A stretch of 31,075 nt of DNA, taken from an uncultured Eremococcus sp. GTDB lineage: Bacteria; Bacillota; Bacilli; Lactobacillales; Aerococcaceae. The notes beneath the pieces were generated by a model. That model made no database searches. It had not been told where the DNA came from and was given only the letters and a program-made list of their open reading frames with translations. This document shows, piece by piece, positions 16,084 through 23,763 of this stretch. Position numbers and translations under genes: made by a program. Location: positions 1-31,075 of the forward strand of contig CALUDO010000015.1 in the NCBI GenBank assembly GCA_943914835.1, written 5' to 3'. Within the stretch, counting starts at the first letter, position 1. Each line of letters begins with the position of its first letter.

Positions 16084-17394
16084 ATGATAACCTATTTATT
16101 AATTTTAGTAGCAGCAGTCTTTTTAGGCTCGGAGCTCTTGGCTATTCCAACTCCCTTAGCTCAAGTGACAATTTATCGGTTGATGGTTTTGGGTCTATTT
16201 CCTTTGACAGCTTACCATTTAGCTATAGACAACCAATCTTTAAAAATAGACCGGTCTAGTGTCGCTAGCTTTGCCTTACTTGTGTTTTCATTTTGGTGGG
16301 TGTGGGGATTTGCCTCCATGGCATGGGCTATTAATTTTAAAGCCTGGTTGCAGACTATTTTCTTGTTAACCCTAGGTGTCACTGTTATTTGGGCTCTCTA
16401 CCTTTATGTCAATCAATTAGCTGACTGGCATAGACTTTTAGAAGCCGCTTGGTGGATGATGACCTTCTTAATGGTCTGGGGTTATTTTGAGATAGTGACC
16501 AATCATTATTTTCTAGCGGACCTTCATAAGTTAGATAAGTATGGCACCTTTTCCAGTCAACCCCTGACCCGGATGCCAATCACTACCTTTGAGAATCAGA
16601 ATGACTATGCTGTTCTCCTCTTGGCCTACTTGCCAGTAACTATTTCCTGGAGTCGGTTAAGGCAAGGTGGCTGGATTCGCCTTGTAGCTTGGATGACTAG
16701 CTTTCTAACTGTATATCTAATTTACCGGACCCAGTCAAGGATGGTTACTTTATCCGCCTTTTTATTTCTGTTAATCTATATGCTTTTGCAATGGCAGTGG
16801 GATGTATCTTTGAAGATAGTTTTAAGTTGGTTTGGAAGAGGAATCGCCCTTGTGATTGGGTCGATTATTCTGGTCCCAGCTTTGCGGCAAAAGATTGCTT
16901 CACTGGTTTATTTAGGTGGCGTCTATGATATGTCGGGGGATGAGGTTCGTTTGAATTTATGGCGGAATGGACTACTTTTCCTCGGCCAGACTTTTGGCCT
17001 GGGTGTTGGTGCTGGAAACATTGAAACCTGGATGGATGAATTTGGTTTTTTGGATACCGAAGTGATTGTAAATATGCACAATTGGTGGCTAGAAATCTTA
17101 GTGGCCTATGGAGCGATAGTCTTTATAGCCTATGTCCTGATGTACAGTCTCTTGATCTATAAATTGTGGAAATTGCGATGGAAGGTGTCAGATCCATTGA
17201 GAGCGGTTAATAATAGCTTTGTTGCTTTTTTTATCGCTTTTATCTTCGCTAGCATTACCAGCGCAAATAATATGCTAATTGAATGGCATTGGCTTATCTT
17301 TGCACTAATCATTTCCTACTTGAAATTGATTGAAATGCAAAATCAAAGACCAATCCAGACCTTTAAACCAAGGAAAGTGAGCGAATACGAATGA
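16084..17394 (+). CDS. O-antigen ligase/polymerase-like membrane protein (Wzy_C family)
   Basis: This 436-residue protein has 10-12 hydrophobic helices and the diagnostic large loop of the WaaL/Wzy_C family: EVRLNLWRNGLLFLGQTFG, then LGVGAGNIETW, and HNWWLEILVAYG. The arginine in the TRMPITTFENQNDYA segment also fits. Such proteins polymerise or ligate lipid-linked glycan repeats outside the membrane; TuaE of teichuronic acid synthesis is a Gram-positive example. The start is ATG 16084, with GGGAG 6 nt upstream; GTG 16051 abuts the -10 box. It overlaps the next gene by 4 nt (ATGA), so it is translationally coupled to the Wzz-like gene, which suits a polymerase/length-regulator pair. Confidence 0.85.
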   Translation: MITYLLILVAAVFLGSELLAIPTPLAQVTIYRLMVLGLFPLTAYHLAIDNQSLKIDRSSVASFALLVFSFWWVWGFASMAWAINFKAWLQTIFLLTLGVTVIWALYLYVNQLADWHRLLEAAWWMMTFLMVWGYFEIVTNHYFLADLHKLDKYGTFSSQPLTRMPITTFENQNDYAVLLLAYLPVTISWSRLRQGGWIRLVAWMTSFLTVYLIYRTQSRMVTLSAFLFLLIYMLLQWQWDVSLKIVLSWFGRGIALVIGSIILVPALRQKIASLVYLGGVYDMSGDEVRLNLWRNGLLFLGQTFGLGVGAGNIETWMDEFGFLDTEVIVNMHNWWLEILVAYGAIVFIAYVLMYSLLIYKLWKLRWKVSDPLRAVNNSFVAFFIAFIFASITSANNMLIEWHWLIFALIISYLKLIEMQNQRPIQTFKPRKVSEYE

Positions 17395-18461
17395 GTATAA
17401 GAACTTTATTAAGTGAATTGTGGCGGTTTCTTAAGGACAACAAACTTCGTATCTTTCTCGGAGGGTGCTTGTTCGCCTTATTGGCTGTGGGCGGGCGCTA
17501 TGGTTTAGACCACTGGGTCCTAGCTAAGGACCAGGCAGCTTATGATTATTTGTCACAAACTTATGCAAGAGAACCGGCTGAGTTTCAAGGGATTGTTACG
17601 ATTGAAGATGGATCGATTATGAATAATTCGTATATCTATGATGAATACTTCTCTTCTCCCCAAGTGATTACTAAGGTTGAGGAGGAAACGGGAGTGGATT
17701 TGAAGAGATTCCAAGAAAGTGAGACCCTTTTAGAATTGTATAAGTCTAATCAATTTCGTGGAGGGATTGCGGCGATTCGGGATCAATCTTCTAATGTGAT
17801 TACTTTCCGCTTTTTGGTAAGCCCTAATGAGGAAGATAATTTAAAGGTTGCCCAAGCTTACTATAACTTGTTGCAATCGGAAGAAGTACCATTTATGGAT
17901 AAGCAAGAAATCACCTTGTTAGATCAACCTCAATTAGGTGAAATGCTTGATTTAGAACGGTTTAAAGAGATTCCAACTGAAGAATCCTTGTCACCATATG
18001 GGCAAACATCCACAGTAATGTTTATCGTTTATGGGCTCGCCGGTTTCTTAGTTGGTTTGATGCTTAGTCTGGTCTTTCTATTTATTAGACAGTTAATGAA
18101 GCCGACCATTGATTATGCCTTTGATTATGCTTGGGATTATGATGACAAACATATCTTAGTTAGAAATCAGGATGGAAAACTTGACCAACGTTTACCAGGC
18201 TTGATGTCTGTTCCTCTGGGTCAGAAGCGATTGGTTGTAAGCCAAGGGTCTGGTCAAAACCGGGTGGTTGAGCATATTCAATCTATTAATGAAGACACCT
18301 TGATGGTTAATGATTTAGCCTTGGATAATCCAGAGCTAGCTAGTATTGATGAAATTGTTATTCTGGTCCAATCCTATCTTACTAAAAAGGCTTGGTACCG
18401 TCATCAAGTGGAATTAGCTCATTTATATGGAAAACCTATTAGAATCATTCATCTGGTCTAG
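17391..18461 (+). CDS. Wzz/CapA-like polysaccharide chain-length regulator with extra cytoplasmic domain
   Basis: This 356-residue protein has two membrane helices (about 19-38 and 206-230) enclosing an extracytoplasmic domain, the topology of Wzz/CapA polysaccharide co-polymerases. The outer domain has an SPQVITKVEEETGVDL segment and a VSPNEEDNLKVAQAYYNLL stretch typical of these proteins, but the proline-rich motif near helix 2 is weak. After helix 2 come about 125 cytoplasmic residues. The last part (DEIVILVQSYLTKKAWYRHQVELAHLYG, quoted in pieces elsewhere) is reminiscent of the end of tyrosine-kinase CpsD-type domains, yet no Walker A motif exists. It starts at the ATGA overlap with the ligase-like gene. 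It probably controls glycan length with that protein. Confidence 0.75.
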   Translation: MSIRTLLSELWRFLKDNKLRIFLGGCLFALLAVGGRYGLDHWVLAKDQAAYDYLSQTYAREPAEFQGIVTIEDGSIMNNSYIYDEYFSSPQVITKVEEETGVDLKRFQESETLLELYKSNQFRGGIAAIRDQSSNVITFRFLVSPNEEDNLKVAQAYYNLLQSEEVPFMDKQEITLLDQPQLGEMLDLERFKEIPTEESLSPYGQTSTVMFIVYGLAGFLVGLMLSLVFLFIRQLMKPTIDYAFDYAWDYDDKHILVRNQDGKLDQRLPGLMSVPLGQKRLVVSQGSGQNRVVEHIQSINEDTLMVNDLALDNPELASIDEIVILVQSYLTKKAWYRHQVELAHLYGKPIRIIHLV

Positions 18462-18480
18462 GATTTAGGAGGCGATTGTT

Positions 18481-19284
18481 ATTAAGAGAATATCTGACCT
18501 GAATTTAGAAACACCCTCGGGTTCCACTTTCAGACCTGGCCTTGTTTCCATTGTAACCCCAGTATATAATGCTGCTGATTTCTTAGCAGAAACAATTGAG
18601 TCTGTCTTAGCTCAGACTTATACTCATTTCGAATATATTCTGGTCAACGACTGTTCAACAGATGCTTCTCCTAGTCTCTTAGCAGATTTTGCCCAAGCAG
18701 ATTCCCGTATTCATATTATTGATCTTCCTGAGAATTCTGGTGCTGCTGTAGCCCGTAACACGGGAATTGAGTCTGCTTCTGGCCAATATATTGCCTTTGT
18801 GGATAGTGATGATGTTTGGCTAGTTGACAAGTTATCCAAGCAAGTCAGATTTATGGAAGAGTATGGTTATGCCTTTACCTATACTAATTTTGCGCAAGTG
18901 AGTCAAGAAGGGGATATGCTAAAGGAATCTGTTGACTTACCCAAGACCTTGGCTTATGAAGACTTATTAAAGAATACGGCCATCGCATGTTCAACCGTAA
19001 TGATAGATCGGTTTCAAACGGGCAACTTTCGCATGCCCTTGGTTCGTAAGGGACAAGATACGGCCACTTGGTTAATGTTGATGCGAACTCGAAAGATTCA
19101 AGCACACGGTCTAGACCAAGTCTTGAACCGTTACCGAAAAGTTGAAGGGTCAATCTCTTCTAACAAGTTTGGAGCTTTGAGGCGGACCTGGTATACCTAC
19201 TATCATTTAGAAGAGCTTCCATTTTTTAAAGCAGCTTACTACTTTGTATGGTATGTAATAAATGCAATTCTGCGAAGAATATAA
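18481..19284 (+). CDS. Family 2 glycosyltransferase, apparently with an AUU start codon
   Basis: The 267-residue product is a complete GT-A glycosyltransferase: VSIVTPVYN at 22-30, VNDCSTD at 55-61, the SGAAVARNTGI helix, FVDSDDVW with the DxD metal/nucleotide-sugar motif at 107-113, and a C-terminal MRTRKIQAHGL and membrane-facing aromatic tail. It should transfer a sugar in surface polysaccharide synthesis. No ATG, GTG or TTG in this frame exists upstream of GTG 18799, which would remove half the fold including the VTPVYN strand. The frame is blocked by TAG at 18466-18468. A perfect AGGAGG (18467-18472) lies 8 nt before ATT 18481, the best start. It is the third gene of the cluster and ends before a terminator. 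Confidence 0.82.
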   Translation: MKRISDLNLETPSGSTFRPGLVSIVTPVYNAADFLAETIESVLAQTYTHFEYILVNDCSTDASPSLLADFAQADSRIHIIDLPENSGAAVARNTGIESASGQYIAFVDSDDVWLVDKLSKQVRFMEEYGYAFTYTNFAQVSQEGDMLKESVDLPKTLAYEDLLKNTAIACSTVMIDRFQTGNFRMPLVRKGQDTATWLMLMRTRKIQAHGLDQVLNRYRKVEGSISSNKFGALRRTWYTYYHLEELPFFKAAYYFVWYVINAILRRI

Positions 19285-19288
19285 AATT

Positions 19289-19329
19289 AAATAGAAAGAG
19301 GCCCGGTAGGTCCGGGCCTCTTTCTATTT
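19289..19329. terminator. Bidirectional terminator after the polysaccharide cluster
   Basis: An 18-bp perfect stem (AAATAGAAAGAGGCCCGG and its complement) with a 5-nt loop and A/T flanks lies between the convergent GT2 and DUF92 genes. Confidence 0.9.
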
Positions 19330-19380
19330 AGTATAAATCTAATCTAACTACCAGTTTTTTGCCAGGCTCCTTATAAATAC

Positions 19381-20157
19381 TTAGTGGAGGGCAAGGTAAG
19401 CTAATATGAGGGTGATAAGATTACTAAGTAAGTTGACAGCACTATTGGAAACAAAGGGGAATCCTTGTATAAGTTTGGCATTAGGATGAGCATACTCATA
19501 GAAATCACCTGAGAGAGGCTCTTGATAGATAGCCTGAATAAATTGACCTAATATTGAATCAATGATTGAGCATAGAAAACCCCAAAAAATGATGCCTGAG
19601 ACTTGAAACAAAGATAAGGAAAAGAAAGTAGTCATCCATGTTACTAAGGCTATATAGGAAGCGCCTAAAAGACTAGCTAAAAGACCCAGTTTGGAAACAC
19701 CTCCGGAAAGACCTCTAGGGACTGCCTTAAATCCAATCATATAGTGGGGTGACTTAGAAGAAAGTATGCCTATTTCTGACCCCCAGGTATCAGCAGCGGG
19801 ACCAGCGATGGCGATGGCCATCAATAAATAATCATTTATATCACGAGAGGCATGAAATAAGATCAGACAGACTAAGCCTAGGATACTATTCATGACTACT
19901 TGGACAGCTCCACGGCCGTTTTTGCTTTCTTTTTGTGTTAAACTGGATTGAGTGGGAGAAAGTTTTAAGAGATGACTTATCCACTGGATTACTATTGAAG
20001 AGCCGAAGAAAAGGATAAGGATGAACCAGGCCATCCAAGACCCTAATCCTATGTAGAGGCAACCAATGATTAGGGCTGCCAATGCGCCAAATAAGGTTAA
20101 TTTACGCTGTAGGTAGGCAAGAGTTACTAGAAGTAAATTAATAATGAAAGCAAGCAT
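19381..20157 (-). CDS. DUF92 family membrane protein (possible CTP-dependent prenol kinase)
   Basis: This 258-residue protein has about six or seven helices. It carries the DUF92 motifs GPAADTWGSEIG (about 122-133), PRGLSGGVSKLG, and the late DSILGQ helix. Characterised plant relatives (VTE5/VTE6) phosphorylate phytol or phytyl-phosphate; the bacterial role is unknown but a prenyl-alcohol or lipid kinase activity is plausible. The start is ATG 20157, with AAAGG 7 nt upstream. The longer frame to 20274 would overlap the divergent dehydrogenase gene and add a hydrophobic stretch not needed by the family. It is transcribed away from the dehydrogenase across a 62-bp gap. Family assignment is good, function speculative. 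Confidence 0.82.
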   Translation of the reverse strand: MLAFIINLLLVTLAYLQRKLTLFGALAALIIGCLYIGLGSWMAWFILILFFGSSIVIQWISHLLKLSPTQSSLTQKESKNGRGAVQVVMNSILGLVCLILFHASRDINDYLLMAIAIAGPAADTWGSEIGILSSKSPHYMIGFKAVPRGLSGGVSKLGLLASLLGASYIALVTWMTTFFSLSLFQVSGIIFWGFLCSIIDSILGQFIQAIYQEPLSGDFYEYAHPNAKLIQGFPFVSNSAVNLLSNLITLILAYLALH

Positions 20158-20219
20158 ATAATAACCTTTCTTAAGAAGCAGAAGGAATATGAAAATAATT
20201 AGATTCAAGGAGGAAATCA

Positions 20220-21188
20220 ATGAAGATAGTATTAGTTGAACCATTAAAGATTTCTGAAGAATATATTGCCTCATTTGCTGAGACTTTGCAAGATTTAGGC
20301 CATGACTTTACCTATTATAACGATCAACCTAAGAATCAAGAAGACCTGGTAGCTAGAGTAGACGACGCAGAAGTGGTCATGATAGGCAATTACCCCTATG
20401 AGAACGAGTCCATCCGACAAGCTAGACACTTAAAGTACATCAATGTAGCCTTCACTGGAGTGGATCATATTGGTAGGGTGGCCTGTGTGGAACAAGAAAT
20501 TTCGGTCTCAAATGCGGCAGGCTATGCCACCCAAGCAGTGGCTGAATTGACTTTGGGCTTAACCATTGATCTACTCAGGAAGGTGACCCCATTGGATAAA
20601 GAGACACGCTTGGCTGGCGATTTGAGTGATTTACCGCTTATGGGGCAAGAAATTGCAGGTAAGACTGTAGGCATTATTGGTACCGGAGCGATTGGACTGG
20701 CAAGTGGGCGATTATTTAAAGCTTTTGGGGCCAATCTTTTAGCCTATAATCGTTCTGAAAAAGAGGAAGCAAAGGTATTGGGGATAGAGTATGTTAATCT
20801 AGATCACTTATTGAAAGCCAGTGACATTATTTCCCTTCATTTACCTCTAACCCCAGAGACCCATCAACTAATAAATAAGAATCGGCTTCAGTTAATGAAA
20901 AAAGGGGCTCTTCTATTAAATCTAGGCCGAGGAGACTTAGTCGACTATAAGGCCTTGTCCCAAGCCCTAAAGCAAGGGCAAATCGGTGGCGCCGGCTTGG
21001 ATGTTTTTGAGGTTGAACCGCCATTAGGCGAGGACCACCCTATTCTATCCGCCCCTAACACCATCCTAACGCCTCATATTGGGTATTTAACCCAGGAAGC
21101 AATGAACCGTCGGGCCCAGATTGCCTTTAATAATACCCTGTCTTATTTAAAGGGACAGCTCATGAATGAAGTACATATCAGTCATTAA
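20220..21188 (+). CDS. NAD-dependent D-isomer-specific 2-hydroxyacid dehydrogenase
   Basis: The protein (322 residues) belongs to the D-2-hydroxyacid/phosphoglycerate dehydrogenase family, which interconverts 2-oxo acids and D-2-hydroxy acids. The Rossmann motif GTGAIG is at 154-159. The catalytic trio is complete: Arg237 in NLGRGDLVD, Glu266 in FEVEPP and His286 in TPHIGYLT. There is no C-terminal ACT domain, so it is not the long-form serine-pathway SerA. Substrate preference (glycerate, lactate, hydroxyisocaproate or others) cannot be told. AAGGAGG lies 6 nt before the ATG. The gene stands alone with a terminator behind it, and is divergent from the DUF92 gene. Confidence 0.88.
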   Translation: MKIVLVEPLKISEEYIASFAETLQDLGHDFTYYNDQPKNQEDLVARVDDAEVVMIGNYPYENESIRQARHLKYINVAFTGVDHIGRVACVEQEISVSNAAGYATQAVAELTLGLTIDLLRKVTPLDKETRLAGDLSDLPLMGQEIAGKTVGIIGTGAIGLASGRLFKAFGANLLAYNRSEKEEAKVLGIEYVNLDHLLKASDIISLHLPLTPETHQLINKNRLQLMKKGALLLNLGRGDLVDYKALSQALKQGQIGGAGLDVFEVEPPLGEDHPILSAPNTILTPHIGYLTQEAMNRRAQIAFNNTLSYLKGQLMNEVHISH

Positions 21189-21210
21189 GGTAGATAGAAA
21201 TTCTGAATTT

Positions 21211-21247
21211 AAGACCCTTCATCTAGGATGAGAAGGGTCTTTTTTTA
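21211..21247 (+). terminator. Intrinsic terminator after the dehydrogenase gene
   Basis: Stem AAGACCCTTC / GAAGGGTCTT with an 11-nt loop is followed by seven T. Confidence 0.9.
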
Positions 21248-21272
21248 TAAAAATTTGCAGTAGGGAAGGTTT

Positions 21273-21301
21273 TTGACTTGGATGTGGGAATATAATAAAA
21301 T
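21273..21301 (+). promoter_or_regulatory. Promoter of the glmS ribozyme-glmS transcript
   Basis: TTGACT (21273-21278) and TAAAAT (21296-21301) are 17 nt apart and precede the ribozyme by about 45 nt. Confidence 0.7.
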
Positions 21302-21329
21302 AATAGGAGCTTTTAGAGAATATGAATAG

Positions 21330-21500
21330 AAAGGTTAAAGATTGGATAGCGCCAGGCCCTTATCTTTATGAATTAAAGACGGGTGACGAGGATTGAGCTT
21401 ATCGAAAGATTCGGCGGGTAGCTCAGGGTTGTGCAGCCCATAGATCAGGTAGAAAACCCAAACGAAAGTTTGGATACAGAGACCTGTTTCGGCATCTAGA
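21330..21500 (+). ncRNA. glmS ribozyme: glmS ribozyme (glucosamine-6-phosphate-activated self-cleaving riboswitch)
   Basis: The conserved core is present: AGCGCC at 21348-21353, with expected cleavage between A21348 and G21349. GACGAGGATTGAG follows, then TTATCGAA and TTCGGCGGGTAGCTC, and then the GTTGTGCAGCCCATAG segment. A P4-like helix (AGGTAGAAA ... ACCTG) with an internal AAAC-GAAA-GTTT hairpin ends the domain. The order and spacing match the well-known B. subtilis element. It lies just ahead of glmS, as expected: glucosamine-6-phosphate triggers cleavage, and the processed mRNA is degraded. The outer ends are approximate. Confidence 0.95.
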
Positions 21501-21532
21501 AGCGATAATAATCGTGAAAAGAGGCAAAAATT

Positions 21533-23332
21533 ATGTGTGGAATTGTAGGATTTATTGGAAAGGGAAATGTTCAAGAAGCCTTACTAAGAGGACTAGAAAA
21601 GTTAGAATACCGGGGATATGATTCGGCAGGAATCTTCCTTTTGAATCAGCCTGAGGAAGGCTACCTTGTCAAACGTGCCGGAAGAATTGCTGAACTTCGA
21701 GCGGCTGTTGATTTTGATGTGCCAGCTAAATTAGGAATTGGCCATACGCGTTGGGCTACTCATGGGGAAGCCAGTGCGGTTAATGCCCATCCTCACCTTT
21801 CTCCTGACGGACGTTTTGTCTTGGTACACAATGGTGTGATTGAGAATTATAAAACCCTTAAATCAGACTACCTGACTGGACAAGAACTTCAATCACAAAC
21901 GGATACTGAAGTAGTGGTTGCTTTAATTGCTAAGTTTGCTAGTCAAGATGGATTATCTGCCAAAGAGGCATTCACAAAAGCCTTGAGCTTATTAAAGGGT
22001 TCCTATGCCATTGCCTTGATTGACCAGGAAGACCCTGACACCTTGTATGCGGCCAAAAATAAGAGCCCTATGCTGATTGGTTGTGGTGAAGACTTTAATG
22101 TCGTGGCGTCAGATGCTATGGCAACGATTCAATTAACGGATACTTATCTTGAAATTAAAGATCAAGAAATTGTAACTTTGACCGCTAGTGAAATTAATAT
22201 TGAGACCCTAGATGGTCAGTCGGTGGATCGAGAGAGCTTTATAGCAGAATTGGATGCTGATGATTTGGACAAGGGGGCATATCCCTTCTATATGCACAAG
22301 GAAATAGATGAACAACCAGCCGTCCTGAGACGCTTAGTTCAAACCTATGCTGGTGAGGATGCCCAATTTGAAATTGACCCAGATTTATTACATGCCATTC
22401 AAGTATCTGATGGTATTCATATTGTCGCTTGTGGCACCTCTTATAATGCTGGCTGTGTAGGTGGTCGCTTATTTGAGAAATTAGTTGGTATCCCAAGTCA
22501 GGTTCACCTAGCTTCAGAGTTTGCATATCATCAACCTCTGTTAGAAGACAAGCCATTCTTTATCTTCCTGTCTCAATCTGGGGAAACTGCTGACAGCCGT
22601 CAAGCCTTGGTTAAGGTCAATGAAGCGGGCTATCCCTCCCTAACGATTACAAATGTTAAAGGGTCCACCTTGTCGCGAGAAGCCACTTATACACTTTTAT
22701 TACATGCCGGACCGGAAATCGCTGTAGCTTCCACTAAGGCGTACACTGCTCAAATAGCAGTCATGGCCATCTTATGTGATGCCCTTGCTCAGTGGGATTA
22801 TGGGTTCAATATGAAACACGAATTGGGAATGATTGCTAGTGTGATTGAATCCATCTTGGCCGAAAAAGACAAGATTAAAGCTTGGGTAGATGAAAATCTC
22901 CTATCCACTAGAAATGCTTTCTATATTGGTCGATACCTTGATTATTATTTAGCGCAAGAAGCTGCCCTGAAGCTCAAGGAAATTTCTTATGTTCAAACAG
23001 AAGCTTTCGCATCTGGTGAGCTTAAGCATGGGACAATTGCCTTGATTGAAGAGGGGACACCTGTTCTGGCACTGATTTCAGATCCTGATACCGCAGGTCA
23101 TACGCGAGGGAATTTGGAAGAGGTCAAGGCTCGAGGAGCTAACACAGCCGTAATTGTATGCCAGGACTTAGCCCACCAAGATGATGACTTTGTTATTAGT
23201 AATCTTCAAACCGACCTATCACCGCTGGCTCTAGTAGTGGTGACTCAGTTGATAGCTTATTATACAGCCCTAGGAAGAGGTTTAGATGTGGACAAACCAC
23301 GCAACCTTGCAAAAAGTGTCACCGTTGAATAA
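21533..23332 (+). CDS. glmS: Glutamine--fructose-6-phosphate aminotransferase (isomerizing)
   Basis: GlmS makes glucosamine-6-phosphate from fructose-6-phosphate and glutamine, the first step to peptidoglycan and other amino sugars. The N-terminal class II glutaminase domain begins MCGIVGFIG with nucleophile Cys2 and includes YRGYDSAG and IGHTRWATHGE. Two SIS domains follow, with CGTSYNAG, SQSGETADSRQAL and STKAYTAQ. The KEISYVQTEAFASGELKHG segment and the terminal DKPRNLAKSVTVE are invariant family features. At 599 residues it is full length. GAGG lies about 9 nt before the ATG. Expression is controlled by the upstream ribozyme. A weak hairpin follows the stop, and the small gene behind it may be read through. 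Confidence 0.98.
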   Translation: MCGIVGFIGKGNVQEALLRGLEKLEYRGYDSAGIFLLNQPEEGYLVKRAGRIAELRAAVDFDVPAKLGIGHTRWATHGEASAVNAHPHLSPDGRFVLVHNGVIENYKTLKSDYLTGQELQSQTDTEVVVALIAKFASQDGLSAKEAFTKALSLLKGSYAIALIDQEDPDTLYAAKNKSPMLIGCGEDFNVVASDAMATIQLTDTYLEIKDQEIVTLTASEINIETLDGQSVDRESFIAELDADDLDKGAYPFYMHKEIDEQPAVLRRLVQTYAGEDAQFEIDPDLLHAIQVSDGIHIVACGTSYNAGCVGGRLFEKLVGIPSQVHLASEFAYHQPLLEDKPFFIFLSQSGETADSRQALVKVNEAGYPSLTITNVKGSTLSREATYTLLLHAGPEIAVASTKAYTAQIAVMAILCDALAQWDYGFNMKHELGMIASVIESILAEKDKIKAWVDENLLSTRNAFYIGRYLDYYLAQEAALKLKEISYVQTEAFASGELKHGTIALIEEGTPVLALISDPDTAGHTRGNLEEVKARGANTAVIVCQDLAHQDDDFVISNLQTDLSPLALVVVTQLIAYYTALGRGLDVDKPRNLAKSVTVE

Positions 23333-23342
23333 TGGAAGAGGA

Positions 23343-23366
23343 CCAGGCCGAGCCTGGCCTTTCTTT
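23343..23366 (+). terminator. Short hairpin after glmS
   Basis: Stem CCAGGC / GCCTGG with a CGA loop, followed by the mixed T-rich tail CCTTTCTTT. It is probably a weak or leaky terminator. Confidence 0.55.
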
Positions 23367-23401
23367 ATTGTTTGTGGGTAATGATAGGAAAGGTGAATCA
23401 G

Positions 23402-23692
23402 ATGAAAGAGGAAATTTTAGCAGGTCTATCCTATTGGATTCTTTCTCTAGTCTTGTGGCTGTCTCTCATAGCCATACTTTATTTCTATCATATAAAAACA
23501 TTATATATTCTTACAGCTGTATTTCCCTTAAGCTTGTTTCATACAGTCTTGGCTTGGAGTCTAGATTATTTGACCAGGCAAGCTAATAGTCGTCGACCAA
23601 GTCATTGGAGACGTATAGTTTTGTTTCTTCTAATCGGACTTTTAATGATAGTAATTCTGATAAGCATCGCTTACTGGATGAAGCATCGTTAA
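23402..23692 (+). CDS. Small three-helix membrane protein of unknown function
   Basis: This 96-residue protein has three strongly hydrophobic segments (about 7-30, 34-52 and 72-91) and a basic loop (RQANSRRPSHWRR) before the last helix, which should face the cytoplasm. I do not recognise a family, although the size and topology resemble DUF3397-type proteins. The start chosen is ATG 23402, which has GGAAAGG at 23387-23393 about 8 nt upstream; earlier in-frame starts overlap the glmS hairpin. It may be transcribed by read-through from glmS, since no other promoter is evident. A strong terminator follows. Confidence 0.6.
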   Translation: MKEEILAGLSYWILSLVLWLSLIAILYFYHIKTLYILTAVFPLSLFHTVLAWSLDYLTRQANSRRPSHWRRIVLFLLIGLLMIVILISIAYWMKHR

Positions 23693-23700
23693 TGTATAAA

Positions 23701-23735
23701 AAAGCCCTAGCTACAAATCTTGTAGCTAGGGCTTT
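23701..23735. terminator. Bidirectional terminator between the small membrane gene and prsA
   Basis: A 16-bp perfect stem (AAAGCCCTAGCTACAA and its complement) with a 3-nt loop, flanked by an A run on the left and TCTTCTT on the right. It serves both convergent genes. Confidence 0.9.
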
Positions 23736-23763
23736 CTTCTTAGTATTAATTATCAGAGGGCTT

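Noticed and set aside
21335..21574. Minus-strand frame of 79 codons
   Set aside because: It is the antisense of the glmS ribozyme and the glmS start.
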